Shown here: positions 52,648 to 61,839 of the stretch, in pieces | How positions within the stretch are numbered: position 1 is the first letter of the stretch | Layout of the letters: each line of letters opens with the position of its first letter | From: an uncultured bacterium | GTDB taxonomy: Bacteria > Bacillota > Clostridia > Oscillospirales > Acutalibacteraceae | Direction: 5' to 3' | DNA length: 64,000 bases | NCBI GenBank assembly: GCA_905215855.1 | Contig: CAJMRT010000002.1 | Span: 1 to 64,000, forward strand | Position numbers and translations under genes: made by a program | Notes under the pieces: generated by a model | The model's input: only the letters and a program-made list of their open reading frames with translations | Databases searched by the model: none | What the model was told of the DNA's origin: nothing

Positions 52648-52707
52648 AATTTAACTCCTTAATTTTTGTAGCTTATAGCTGATTTTTCAAATATTGCTGT
52701 TGTACTA

Positions 52708-52736
52708 ATAATAATATGTTTGAAGAAAAATTTCAA
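52708..52736 (-). promoter_or_regulatory. Promoter of the SPFH operon
   Basis: Minus-strand TTGAAA (52736-52731), 17-base spacer, TATTAT (52713-52708). The leader has no strong hairpin. Confidence 0.55.
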
Positions 52737-52810
52737 TACTATTATTAAAAAACAGGCTGAATGGCATATGTTTTTTATTGTTCCAATGTTTGGCCATGAT
52801 AAATAATGCA

Positions 52811-52857
52811 AAAAGACGGTCGGGAAGAGGGCGTTTGGCTCTGACAACCCGACCGTC
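52811..52857 (-). terminator. Terminator after the hisS-aspS-zinc-ribbon genes
   Basis: Perfect 10-bp stem GACGGTCGGG / CCCGACCGTC around a loop with a weak inner helix, then TTTTT on the minus strand. It separates this unit from the SPFH operon. Confidence 0.85.
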
Positions 52858-52863
52858 AAACTT

Positions 52864-53649
52864 TCAGAATTTTCTCTGTTGAAGTGTCTGTTCGTTTACG
52901 GAATTAAACTTCCACGAACGAATGTTAATTTCTTTTATTGCAGTTCCGCAGAACTGACAAAATTTTTCTCCCAGCGTTTTTACGGGAGCGCCGCAGTTGG
53001 GGCAATTCACTCCGAGAGCGGTTGCTCTGTTATGAAGCCGATCAGCGTCCTGAACATACATCAACTCAACCTCATAGATTGTCTGCATTCTGTTCTCTCT
53101 GCTGCCGAAGGTCACCTCATTATTCATATCGGTAACATACGAAAAGTAACCGACAGACGCCTCAAAAAGTATCGTTACGGTTGCACCGTTTTTTATATAG
53201 CGGGCAATCTGAACATCGTAAATATTGACATCCTCATAGTGCTGTGTATTCGCAACAGATGAAAGCTGGTCGATAATTCCCTGAACATAGTTTGTAAAAT
53301 TCGGAGTAACCTCCTCCGCAATAACGCTGAGCCTTTTTGACTCAACCGCCGAAAAGTAGTTTCGCAAAAGTGAACGGGTTTTGTTCATATACTGCTCAAC
53401 ATCAAGCTCGGGAAAATCCTTTTTTATCATTGGCATATAAACCGAGGTCATTCCGTGAAGCGAACGGGGAGTTTCTCGCATTTGCTCCTGATCCTCTTTC
53501 ACGCCCTGAATGCCCTCTATAAGGGAGCTTGTGCCGAACAATGTTCTTGAAAGATGTCTTATCTTACTGACAATTACCGTAACTATAATTGCTATTGCAA
53601 GTACGACTATCGACACAGAGATGATTATTGCAATTGTATCCGGACTCAT
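52864..53649 (-). CDS. Tim44-like/zinc-ribbon membrane protein
   Basis: 261 residues: one N-terminal membrane helix (6-30, AIIISVSIVVLAIAIIVTVI), a region of about 95-205 resembling the Tim44-like fold (LRNYFSAVESKRLSVIAEEV, GATVTILFEASVGYFSYV), and a C-terminal zinc ribbon CPNCGAPVKTLGEKFCQFCG. It shares the zinc-ribbon theme of the next operon but has its own terminator. It starts 15 bases before the aspS stop side (AAGGGT upstream), so is probably transcribed with aspS. Function unknown; the fold call is by eye. Confidence 0.65.
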   Translation of the reverse strand: MSPDTIAIIISVSIVVLAIAIIVTVIVSKIRHLSRTLFGTSSLIEGIQGVKEDQEQMRETPRSLHGMTSVYMPMIKKDFPELDVEQYMNKTRSLLRNYFSAVESKRLSVIAEEVTPNFTNYVQGIIDQLSSVANTQHYEDVNIYDVQIARYIKNGATVTILFEASVGYFSYVTDMNNEVTFGSRENRMQTIYEVELMYVQDADRLHNRATALGVNCPNCGAPVKTLGEKFCQFCGTAIKEINIRSWKFNSVNEQTLQQRKF

Positions 53650-53664
53650 AGATTATACCCTTAA

Positions 53665-55443
53665 TCAGTCTTCTTTGTTGACAACCTTGATTCCGAGAAC
53701 CTCAAGGCTTTCATCGTCAACCTCTGCCGGACACGCAGACATAAGCTCGCTTGCATTCTGAACCTTCGGGAATGCCGTTACATCACGGAGGCTGTCAGCT
53801 TTGCACATAAGCATTGTAACACGGTCAAGACCGATACCCATACCACCGTGCGGCGGAGCGCCGTACTTGTAGGCTTCAACAAGGAATCCGAACTTTGCTT
53901 CGATTTCTTCATCGGTGAGCTTCAAAGCCTTGAACATTTTCTGCTGGAGTTCATAGTCTGTGATACGCATTGAACCGCTTGAAAGCTCAACACCGTTGAG
54001 TGTGAGGTCATAGGCCTTTGCAATAACCTTTGACGGATCTGTGTCAAGGTACTGCAGACATTCCTCCTTAGGCATTGTAAACGGATGATGCATTGCAAGC
54101 CATTCGCCGCTTTCCTCATCATATTCAAAGAACGGGAAGTCAACAATCCAGAGGAACTTGAACACATCGGGAATAATGTCAAGACGCTTTGCAACAACAA
54201 GACGGAGTGCGCCGAGTGTTGAAAGAACCGTGCTGTTCTTGTCGGCAACGATGAGGATAACATCGCCCTTTTCCGCACCGAGTCTTTCGTAAATTGCCGC
54301 AAGCTCTTCTTCACTCATAAACTTCTTGAATGATGCGTTAGGCTCGTCAACCCATCTTACATAAGCAAGTCCCTTTGCGCCGATGCCCTTTGCATATTCT
54401 GTGAGCTTGTCAATTTCTTTTCTTGTATAAACCGACGATGCATTCTTGGCAACAATTGCTCTTACAGAACCGCCGTTCTCAATTGCACTTGTAAATACGC
54501 TGAAACCGCAGTCCTTAACAAGATCCGAAATGTCCTGAATCTTCATGTCAAAACGGATATCGGGCTTGTCCGAACCGTAGCTTTCCATAGCCTCTTTGTA
54601 GGTCATTCTCTGGAAATGCTCCTCAAGGTCAATGTTTAAAACCTCTTTAAAAAGCTTTTTGAAGAAGCCCTCGTTGATTTCGAGGATTTCATCAACATCA
54701 ACAAATGAAAGCTCCATATCAATCTGTGTAAATTCAGGCTGACGGTCTGCACGAAGATCCTCGTCACGGAAACATCTTGCAAGCTGAATGTAACGGTCAA
54801 AGCCCGAAAGCATAAGGAGCTGTTTGTAAATCTGCGGTGACTGAGGAAGAGCATAAAACTTGCCGTTATGGATTCTTGACGGAACAAGGTAATCTCTTGC
54901 GCCCTCGGGAGTTGACTTGATCATCATAGGAGTTTCAATTTCAACAAAGCCGTTGTCGTGGAAATAATCTCTTGCAACCTTTGCAATCTTACTTCTCATC
55001 ATAAGATTGTTGAGAAGAGGACGGCGGCGAAGGTCAAGATAACGGTATTTAAGTCTTAACTCCTCGTTTGTGTTTGTATCGTCAACAATTTCAAAAGGCG
55101 GCGTCTGTGCCTTTGAAAGCACACGCATATCGCTTACAACAACCTCGATATCACCTGTGGGGATTTCGCTGTTTTTTGAACTTCTTTCGCAAACAACACC
55201 CTTTGCGGCAAGAACAAATTCACTTCTGCATGAAAATGCCTTATCAAAAATTTCTTTGTCTGTTTTGTCATTGAATGCAAGCTGAACAATGCCTGTGCGG
55301 TCACGCAAGTCAATGAAAATGAGCTGACCGAGGTCACGGCAACGCTGTACCCAACCGCAGACAGTTACCTCTCTGCCGACATCACCGATACGCAAATCTC
55401 CGCAATAATCTGTACGCTTCATTCCTGTCATAAATTCTGCCAT
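53665..55443 (-). CDS. aspS: Aspartyl-tRNA synthetase
   Basis: Charges tRNA-Asp. 592 residues, bacterial type with the GAD insertion (about 280-410). Seen: anticodon-binding VTVCGWVQRCRDLGQLIFIDLRD, motif 1 region FVEIETPMMIKSTPEGARD, motif 2 ARCFRDEDLRADRQPEFTQID and motif 3 GGMGIGLDRVTMLM. The ATG at 55443 (MAEFMTGMKR) has AAAGGAG 9 bases upstream; extension to 55476 lacks a site. Downstream of hisS by 69 bases, a common pairing in Firmicutes. Confidence 0.96.
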   Translation of the reverse strand: MAEFMTGMKRTDYCGDLRIGDVGREVTVCGWVQRCRDLGQLIFIDLRDRTGIVQLAFNDKTDKEIFDKAFSCRSEFVLAAKGVVCERSSKNSEIPTGDIEVVVSDMRVLSKAQTPPFEIVDDTNTNEELRLKYRYLDLRRRPLLNNLMMRSKIAKVARDYFHDNGFVEIETPMMIKSTPEGARDYLVPSRIHNGKFYALPQSPQIYKQLLMLSGFDRYIQLARCFRDEDLRADRQPEFTQIDMELSFVDVDEILEINEGFFKKLFKEVLNIDLEEHFQRMTYKEAMESYGSDKPDIRFDMKIQDISDLVKDCGFSVFTSAIENGGSVRAIVAKNASSVYTRKEIDKLTEYAKGIGAKGLAYVRWVDEPNASFKKFMSEEELAAIYERLGAEKGDVILIVADKNSTVLSTLGALRLVVAKRLDIIPDVFKFLWIVDFPFFEYDEESGEWLAMHHPFTMPKEECLQYLDTDPSKVIAKAYDLTLNGVELSSGSMRITDYELQQKMFKALKLTDEEIEAKFGFLVEAYKYGAPPHGGMGIGLDRVTMLMCKADSLRDVTAFPKVQNASELMSACPAEVDDESLEVLGIKVVNKED

Positions 55444-55512
55444 TGTATATGCTCCTTTATATGAATCGGTCGGCATTTTTTATGTGCCTGACCGACCGAA
55501 AATTTTCTTTTA

Positions 55513-56805
55513 TTACTTGTTTTTCTGTTCGTCCGAAAGCTGGATTTCAACAAATCTCTCCATAAAATGCCCATCAAGAGTAACCTCGGCTGTTTCGCCT
55601 GTTTCCATATTCTTGACCTTGGCCGTGTTCTGCTCGATTTCGTTGTCGCCCAAAACGATTGAATATCTTGCGTCAATCTTATCGGCATACTTCATCTGAG
55701 CACGAAGTCCTCTGCCGATAACATCGGTTTCGGCAATCATTCCGCAGCTGCGAATCTGTTTGATAAGCTCAAAAGCCTTAACCTTTGCGGCATCGCCCAT
55801 TGTTGCAATGTAGAGCATACACTCGTCATTGTCGGGAATCTCAATGCCCTGCTTATCCATTACCATGAGAAGTCTTTCCATACCCATTGCGAAACCGAGG
55901 GAGGGGAGGTGCTTACCGCCGAGCTCCTCGATAAGACCGTCATAACGACCGCCGCCGCAAACAGTACCCTGAGCGCCGATACAATCGGTTACAAACTCAA
56001 ATACTGTCTTTGTATAGTAATCAAGACCTCTTACAATTGTGGGATCAACCGTGTATTCAATGCCTGCGGCATCAAGATATTTCTGAACTGCGTCAAAGTG
56101 GTTTCTGCACTCGTCACAAAGATAGTCTGTAATCTTAGGTGCGTCCTTTGCAATCTCGGAACAGATAGGACTTTTGCAGTCGAGAATTCTCATCGGGTTT
56201 TTGTCAAGACGGGAAAGACAGGTGTCGCACAGCTTGTCCTTATAACCATCAAAATATGATTTCAAGGCCTTGTGATATTCCGCACGGCAGGTCGGACAGC
56301 CGATAGAATTAATCTGAAGATGAACGCTGTCAAGCTGAAGTCTGTTGATTACGGAGCTTACAAGGCTGATAAGCTCTGCATCGGCGGCAGGGTCCTGTGT
56401 GCCGTACTCCTCAACACCGAACTGGTGGAACTCACGAAGTCTGCCTGCCTGTGGCTTTTCATATCGGTAGCATGAAACAAAGTAGCTTGCCTTAATCGGA
56501 AGTCCTTCGTTTTCAAGAGCGTGTTCAAGAACGGCTCTTGCCGCACCGGCTGTACCCTCGGGGCGAAGTGTTACGCTTTCACCGCCCTTTGTGTCAAACG
56601 TGTACATTTCTTTCTGAACAACATCGGTTGTCTGACCGACACCACGGGCAAAAAGCTCTGTGTGTTCAAACACGGGAGTTCTGATTTCTCTGAACCCGTA
56701 GGAGCGAGCCTCCTCACGCATAATCTTTTCAACAAACTGCCATTTGTAGCTTTCCTTCGGAAGAACATCTTCCGTACCCTTGATTTTCTTGGTTATAAGT
56801 GCCAT
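55513..56805 (-). CDS. hisS: Histidyl-tRNA synthetase
   Basis: Charges tRNA-His. 430 residues, normal HisRS length (HisZ would be shorter at the C-terminus). Seen: IKGTEDVLPKESYKWQFVE, motif 2 region LRPEGTAGAARAVLEH, GRLREFHQFGVEEYG, histidine motifs VRGLDYYTKTVFEF and GGGRYDGLIEELGG, and FAMGMERLL. A Cys-rich insertion (CPTCRAEYHK, CDTCLSRLD, CDECRNHF) is present. The ATG at 56805 has GGAGGG 6 bases upstream; the frame extends to 56871 without a site. Confidence 0.96.
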   Translation of the reverse strand: MALITKKIKGTEDVLPKESYKWQFVEKIMREEARSYGFREIRTPVFEHTELFARGVGQTTDVVQKEMYTFDTKGGESVTLRPEGTAGAARAVLEHALENEGLPIKASYFVSCYRYEKPQAGRLREFHQFGVEEYGTQDPAADAELISLVSSVINRLQLDSVHLQINSIGCPTCRAEYHKALKSYFDGYKDKLCDTCLSRLDKNPMRILDCKSPICSEIAKDAPKITDYLCDECRNHFDAVQKYLDAAGIEYTVDPTIVRGLDYYTKTVFEFVTDCIGAQGTVCGGGRYDGLIEELGGKHLPSLGFAMGMERLLMVMDKQGIEIPDNDECMLYIATMGDAAKVKAFELIKQIRSCGMIAETDVIGRGLRAQMKYADKIDARYSIVLGDNEIEQNTAKVKNMETGETAEVTLDGHFMERFVEIQLSDEQKNK

Positions 56806-56837
56806 TTTTTCCCTCCGAAAATTACAATCTTTTATAG

Positions 56838-56900
56838 AAAAGGGAAACGAAAAAATTTCCCTAAAAAACACAACAATCGGGCAGTATTACACCACCCGAT
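56838..56900 (-). terminator. Two hairpins between mgsA and hisS
   Basis: ATCGGG/CCCGAT (56876-56900) and AGGGAAA/TTTCCCT (56841-56862), the second followed by TTTCTAT on the minus strand. They probably end the mgsA transcript; attenuation of hisS is an alternative, since no T-box was found. Confidence 0.5.
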
Positions 56901-56922
56901 ATGTAAAGCGAAAATAATTAAA

Positions 56923-57318
56923 TTATTTGAGAATATTTCTCCAGTCAAGGTCGCCTCTTTCAAGACCGTGGATAAGCACCTCGGCAGTTGCAATGTTTGT
57001 TGCAACCGGAATGTTGTGCATATCGCAAAGACGGAGCATATTCATATCGTTAGGCTCGTTCGGCTTTGGATTGAGCGGATCTCTGAAAAAGAGAAGCATA
57101 TCAATTTCATTGCACGCAATTCTTGCCGCAATCTGCTGACTTCCGCCCTGAGAGCCTGCAAGGAATTTCTGAATTGTAAGACCTGTTGCCTCTGACACCA
57201 TTTTGCCTGTTGTGCCGGTGGCGCAAAGGTTGTTGCGGCTGAGAACACCGCAGTAAGCAATGCAGAACTGCACCATCAGTTCCTTTTTTTCATCATGAGC
57301 TATAAGGGCTATATTCAT
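56923..57318 (-). CDS. mgsA: Methylglyoxal synthase
   Basis: Converts dihydroxyacetone phosphate to methylglyoxal, a phosphate-releasing bypass of lower glycolysis. 131 residues. Seen: [15 protein letters not shown], the phosphate-binding [24 protein letters not shown], the catalytic-Asp region [14 protein letters not shown] and [13 protein letters not shown]. The ATG at 57318 has GGAGGA at 8 bases; an ATG 6 bases upstream is too close to it. It follows minD by 70 bases, a linkage common in clostridia. Confidence 0.96.
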   Translation of the reverse strand: MNIALIAHDEKKELMVQFCIAYCGVLSRNNLCATGTTGKMVSEATGLTIQKFLAGSQGGSQQIAARIACNEIDMLLFFRDPLNPKPNEPNDMNMLRLCDMHNIPVATNIATAEVLIHGLERGDLDWRNILK

Positions 57319-57388
57319 ATACATTTCCTCCAGACATTTATTTCATTTCAAATCAATTTCAAAACTATAACTAAAAAAGCCGCACACA

Positions 57389-58129
57389 TTACCCCTTGAA
57401 GGCAAGCGGAACATGCTTTCCCTCAAGTCTTTGTGCAAGACAGTCAAAAACAGACGCCGCCGCGCTCCAGTTAAGTCCGGCAACACCGCGCTGAACAATT
57501 ACCGAAATACGGATGTCAAACGGCACAAGAGCAATAAGTTGTGTCTGTGTTGCGTCAATAACGCTGTCGAGGTCTTCATAAAAGCCGAGCTGTGTAAACA
57601 GCTTGCGGTCAAAGCGGTTGATGACAAGTCGTATGTTTTTCTTTCCCATTGATTCAAGCTTTCTTCTCACCTTAACCGCACCGCGCACACCCGTCGGCTC
57701 TGCATTGGTAACAATCAAGGCTCTGTCGGCAGGCGCTGCCGCAGTTTCAAAGCCTGAGCCGATTCCCGCAGGGGAATCAATAAGAACAAAATCAAAGCTG
57801 TCTTTAACAGAATCGACAAGCTGAGTAAACACCGAGGGACTGAGTTCGTTTTCGGTGTCAAAGGGAGCCGCCATAAGGTACAGGTTCTCGTTATTTTTAC
57901 TTTTGTAAATTGCCTCACCGAATGTACAGTTACCGCAAACGGCATCCGACGCATCAAAAATTATGTCCTGCTCCATATCGAGCATAATGTCAAGACCGCG
58001 CATACCACAGTCACAATCAATAAGCAAGACTCTTTTGCCCTGCTTTACAAGAGCAACGGAAAGACAGATACACACAGTTGACTTGCCTGTGCCGCCTTTT
58101 CCCGACGCTACAACTATAACATTATCCAT
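57389..58129 (-). CDS. minD: MinD-like division-site ATPase
   Basis: 246 residues. Deviant Walker A GKGGTGKST (10-18), switch I region DCDCGMRGLDIML, Walker B FVLIDSPAGIG and ITNAEPTGVRG-like VTNAEPTGVRGAVKVRRKL. Encoded beside mreBCD-mrdA and mgsA, the standard MinD neighbourhood. Unusual points: the protein ends LEGKHVPLAFKG with no amphipathic membrane-targeting helix, and minC and minE are not adjacent. It may therefore bind the membrane through a partner or work as another ParA-like positioning ATPase. It has its own promoter. Confidence 0.82.
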   Translation of the reverse strand: MDNVIVVASGKGGTGKSTVCICLSVALVKQGKRVLLIDCDCGMRGLDIMLDMEQDIIFDASDAVCGNCTFGEAIYKSKNNENLYLMAAPFDTENELSPSVFTQLVDSVKDSFDFVLIDSPAGIGSGFETAAAPADRALIVTNAEPTGVRGAVKVRRKLESMGKKNIRLVINRFDRKLFTQLGFYEDLDSVIDATQTQLIALVPFDIRISVIVQRGVAGLNWSAAASVFDCLAQRLEGKHVPLAFKG

Positions 58130-58150
58130 AATAAATTCTACCTCTGCTAT

Positions 58151-58179
58151 ATTCTATCACAAAATCCGTAAAAGAGCAA
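58151..58179 (-). promoter_or_regulatory. Promoter of minD-mgsA
   Basis: Minus-strand TTGCTC (58179-58174), 17-base spacer, TAGAAT (58156-58151), about 25 bases before the minD ATG. The 220 bases between it and mrdA are AT-rich with nothing else recognised. Confidence 0.55.
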
Positions 58180-58400
58180 TAAACGAACAGTAATTTTATC
58201 AGCCAAAATTTTTGTTGATATTTTAGTGATAGTTAATAAAATTATTCCTCATTTTTAACGGTTTGCACAATAATTTCATTGATTTTTAATGCTAAAAGCA
58301 AAAATAAGTTTTTTATTGTTTAGGCACTCAGCAATATTATGCGGTCAAAAATTCTTGGTTTTGTTTTAACACAGTGTATTTACAACCGTAAATTCAACTT

Positions 58401-60422
58401 TTATTTAAAATATGCGTCCAGCAAATCCTTTGCAACCTGCATTGAATATCTGCCCTTTGCACCGTGTTCGATTACAACGGCGATTGCAACCTCGGGCTTT
58501 TCATACGGAGCATAACAAATGAAGGTTGTATGGTCGGAACCCGAGTTTTCAGCCGTACCTGTTTTTGCGGCAACCTTAACTTTATAATCACCGAACATAT
58601 AGTTTGCCGTACCGTTTTCGTCCTGAGTAACGCCGAGCATCGCCTTGCGGACAATATCAAGATTCTTCTTTGAAATTCCGCAATCACCGTAGCTTTCAAC
58701 ATCTGTCGATTTTACGGTTTTCGTCCGCTCATAATTTGTAACTTTATCAACAATGTGTGTTTTGAGCCTCTCACCGTTGTTGGCGATTGTCGCAACATAG
58801 GTTGCAAGCTGAACGGGAGTAAATGCGTTGTCGGACTGACCGATTGCGGCTGAAACTGTGTTGCCGACCTGCCAATCTGTGCTGTCTCTGCCTGCAAGAG
58901 TTCCCTTTGATTCCTCAATTTCAACACCTGTGTATTCACCGAGTCCGAATTTCTGCGCATACAGATACATAGGTTCAATTCCGAGCCTTCTGCCTGTGTC
59001 GGCAAAAAAGTAGTTGCACGACTGTTCAATTGCACCGGTAACATCAAGACTGCCGTGATAGTGCATACACCTTACCACATTGGTAGGGTAAAAATCATAG
59101 TCCTGTTTGCAGTAGATTTTCGTTTTATCGGTTATGATTTTCTCCTCAAGAGCCGCACCCGCAACACACGGCTTGAACACCGAACCGCAGGCGAATGTTC
59201 CGACTGTTGCACGGTTGTACATCGGGGAATTTTTATTTTCCGAAAGTTTGACATAGTACGAACCGTATTCGCTGTACCTGTTCAAATCGTATGTAGGATA
59301 GCTTGCCGCCGCAAGTACCGAAAAATCCTTTACCGACAACATTACAACTGCACCTGTTTCACAGTCCTCACCGTTATTTTTCTGTCCCGATTCCTTGCCC
59401 GCCTGTTTTGCCGCTTTGACATTTTCTTCAAGCGACCTTGCGGCGGTTTTCTGCAATTTTGAATCAATTGTAAGGTAGACCGTGTTACCCGGTTTTGCAC
59501 TCTCGGTTTCAATGCTTTCAACAAGAGTTCCGTCGGCATTTCGCTGAATAACCCTTGTTCCACCCTTGCCTTTGAGGTCATCCTCACAGGCAAGTTCAAT
59601 TCCGAATTTGCCTATCTTATCATTATAGGAGTAGTCCTTGCCATCTTTTTTCAGCTCATTGTATTCATCTTCTGACAACGAACCGAGTGCACCCAAAATG
59701 TGCGGTGCAAGGTCGGGATCAGATGCACCTCGTGTGAGGTAGGTCTGAATTTCAACACCGCTCACACCCTGAGTATTTTCGCTGACGGCATTCACGGCAC
59801 TTCGGCTGATATTTTCGGCAAAAACATACGGGTTTGAATTTGAATAATTTTCAAGTTCCATATTGTAATGAATTGAAACGAGCGTTGTTTTTTGACTTAG
59901 ACTTAACCTGTCGGAAATTTTGTAGCGTTTTAAAAGTGTGTCAAAGCAATCATCGGCACTTGTGTTCCTGTCCATATCAAGAAAATCCGATGACAGAAGT
60001 TTTTCCACATCTTCTTCACGGCTTGTTTTATAAACGCAACTGCCGTCCGAGCCAACCGAAATCGGCAATGAATCTGTTCTTGCGTCTCCTGTTTTTGTGA
60101 GAATATCAGCAAGCTCAAGTAAAATTCCGTCAAGCCTGTCCTCCTCAATATAAAGCTTGTTAAGGACTATTTTATACTTTGTGGTGTTTACAACAAGACC
60201 TGCACCGTTGCGGTCAACGATTTCGCCCCTTGTTGCGTCGGTTTTTTCGGTATATCCCGTTGATTTTGCGGCAAGGCTCTTGTAGTTTTTTCCCTGCACA
60301 AGCTGCCAATCGGCAAGCCTGATTGCAAAGCCTGCAAAAATTGCGGCTGTTATTATTATGCAGACTGTTGTTCTGCTCTTTTTACTTTTTTTGCCGTTTT
60401 TTCTGCTTTTGCCGAATCTCAT
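58401..60422 (-). CDS. mrdA: Penicillin-binding protein 2 (elongasome transpeptidase)
   Basis: Cross-links peptidoglycan during side-wall growth, working with MreBCD and a RodA-type glycosyltransferase. 673 residues: basic N-terminus, one membrane helix (about 19-40), dimerisation domain, then the transpeptidase domain with Ser414-x-x-Lys (GSVFKP), SCNYFF (SxN motif) and KTGT (620-623). The ATG at 60422 has GGGAGG 6 bases upstream; the frame continues to 60548 but overlaps mreD. Downstream of mreD by 23 bases. rodA is not in this cluster. Confidence 0.94.
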   Translation of the reverse strand: MRFGKSRKNGKKSKKSRTTVCIIITAAIFAGFAIRLADWQLVQGKNYKSLAAKSTGYTEKTDATRGEIVDRNGAGLVVNTTKYKIVLNKLYIEEDRLDGILLELADILTKTGDARTDSLPISVGSDGSCVYKTSREEDVEKLLSSDFLDMDRNTSADDCFDTLLKRYKISDRLSLSQKTTLVSIHYNMELENYSNSNPYVFAENISRSAVNAVSENTQGVSGVEIQTYLTRGASDPDLAPHILGALGSLSEDEYNELKKDGKDYSYNDKIGKFGIELACEDDLKGKGGTRVIQRNADGTLVESIETESAKPGNTVYLTIDSKLQKTAARSLEENVKAAKQAGKESGQKNNGEDCETGAVVMLSVKDFSVLAAASYPTYDLNRYSEYGSYYVKLSENKNSPMYNRATVGTFACGSVFKPCVAGAALEEKIITDKTKIYCKQDYDFYPTNVVRCMHYHGSLDVTGAIEQSCNYFFADTGRRLGIEPMYLYAQKFGLGEYTGVEIEESKGTLAGRDSTDWQVGNTVSAAIGQSDNAFTPVQLATYVATIANNGERLKTHIVDKVTNYERTKTVKSTDVESYGDCGISKKNLDIVRKAMLGVTQDENGTANYMFGDYKVKVAAKTGTAENSGSDHTTFICYAPYEKPEVAIAVVIEHGAKGRYSMQVAKDLLDAYFK

Positions 60423-60445
60423 ACCGAACCTCCCTTTCACAAAGA

Positions 60446-60949
60446 TTAAAGATTTTTGTTTAAAAATGCCGTGAGAAAATACAGCGGAATTGTCACGGCG
60501 AATGTGTAAAGTATTCTTGAAATATAGTGCCGTACAAACAGCACGCAACCGCTGTCAAGCCCTGCAATCAAGACAAACAGCAGATAATAAATCAACATTA
60601 CCGTCATCACCGCCGCAAACGAAAAAACGATAACGGTAACAAATGACGGTACAAAATATTTGCTGAATACATAGTTTTCCGCATAGCAGACAATCGTAAG
60701 TGCAAAGGCAAAATAGCCGATACTGCCGTCAAATGAAATATCCGTCAGCACACCGCACAACGCACCGAAAATTACCGACGGCAAAGTGTTTTCAAAAGAA
60801 GTAATGCAGAGTGCAAGTGAAATCAACATAAGCGGTCTGCCGCCGAAAATTTCGGGGATTATAAAACCCGAGCCCTGAAAAACATACAAAATTATTAACA
60901 GCAGGGAATAGCCGAAAAATCGAAAAAAAGTTCTTGAAGCTCTCATCAT
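60446..60949 (-). CDS. mreD: Rod-shape-determining protein MreD
   Basis: 167 residues, almost entirely hydrophobic, with five to six membrane segments. The N-terminus (FFRFFGYSLLLIILYVFQGS) and GRPLMLISLALCITSFE fit the MreD pattern; MreD sequences are weakly conserved, so the context (mreB-mreC upstream, PBP2 downstream) carries much of the call. The ATG overlaps the mreC stop (ATGA) with GAGGT upstream. Confidence 0.88.
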   Translation of the reverse strand: MMRASRTFFRFFGYSLLLIILYVFQGSGFIIPEIFGGRPLMLISLALCITSFENTLPSVIFGALCGVLTDISFDGSIGYFAFALTIVCYAENYVFSKYFVPSFVTVIVFSFAAVMTVMLIYYLLFVLIAGLDSGCVLFVRHYISRILYTFAVTIPLYFLTAFLNKNL

Positions 60950-61767
60950 TTTTTAACCTCGCCCTTGCCGTCAAAGTCGGTAATAATTGCGGCAGAAGTC
61001 ACGGTGCGGATGTCCTCATACGGCTCAACAACAGCATAGCGTGTTGTATCGTATGAATTGAACTTCAGTTCTTTAACCTTGCCGATTATGAGGTTTTTCG
61101 GATAAACTCCGCCTGTTCCCGAGGTTACAACAATGTCGCCTACTTTGATTTTGTTGTTCTCTGCAATCTTTGTCAGACAGGTGAGATTATCGTCACAATA
61201 TTCAGCGTTTCCGCTTATGATTCCGTTGTCGGAAGTCTTTTTGTCAATTGCAGACGCTTTGGTGTCGGGCGAAAGGATTGTCTTTACACGGCAGGTTGTG
61301 AGTTCAACATCACTCACCCAGCCGATAAGACCGTTTTCCGTGATTACGGGATCATTTTTTTCCACATTGTCTGTTGAACCCTTGTCAAGAGTGAACGAGT
61401 AGAAATCATCGTTCGCATCCCTTCTCAACACACCTGCCGGAAGAATGTCGTATGACGGATTTTCCTTTTTCAGCTCATAATATTTCCACAGCTTTGCATT
61501 TTCTTCCTTGGCGTCAAGGTAGTCAACAAGCTGTTCACGGAGTTCGGCATTTTCCTTTTTAAGCTGTTCGTTTTCTTTTTCAAGTTCTTCCTTTGACTTG
61601 TCGGAAGATGCCGCACCTGCGGTCAGCGTTGAAAGTCCTTTTGTAACCGTGTTTACCGCACCCGAAAAAAGGTTGCTGCCGTTATGAGAGAAAACACTCA
61701 TCACAGTTAGTATGACGAGTGTAATTATCAGAATTTTTGAGTTTTTATTATGTAAAAAATTTCTCAT
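60946..61767 (-). CDS. mreC: Rod-shape-determining protein MreC
   Basis: 273 residues: a membrane helix (about 11-28), a coiled coil (about 60-105, EELEKENEQLKKENAELREQ), then two beta-barrel domains with PAGVLRRDANDDFYSFTLDK, GLIGWVSDVELTTCRVKTIL and VVTSGTGGVYPKNLIIGKV, standard MreC motifs. It scaffolds PBP2 outside the membrane. It lies 72 bases after mreB in the same operon. Confidence 0.94.
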   Translation of the reverse strand: MRNFLHNKNSKILIITLVILTVMSVFSHNGSNLFSGAVNTVTKGLSTLTAGAASSDKSKEELEKENEQLKKENAELREQLVDYLDAKEENAKLWKYYELKKENPSYDILPAGVLRRDANDDFYSFTLDKGSTDNVEKNDPVITENGLIGWVSDVELTTCRVKTILSPDTKASAIDKKTSDNGIISGNAEYCDDNLTCLTKIAENNKIKVGDIVVTSGTGGVYPKNLIIGKVKELKFNSYDTTRYAVVEPYEDIRTVTSAAIITDFDGKGEVKK

Positions 61768-61839
61768 ATCTCATTTATATTACAAATACGGTCGGGCGGT
61801 GTTTTTTCAATCTGCCCGACCTTACTTTGTCGATCTTTA

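Noticed and set aside
56806..56922. Hairpins before hisS considered as a His T-box
   Set aside because: No T-box core sequence or Stem I features are present; the hairpins read better as an mgsA terminator.
58464..58673. Plus-strand small frames opposite mrdA
   Set aside because: Antisense to conserved PBP2 motifs, no promoter or ribosome site.
60423..60548. Upstream extension of the PBP2 frame
   Set aside because: It lies inside mreD; a strong GGGAGG site sits directly before the ATG at 60422.
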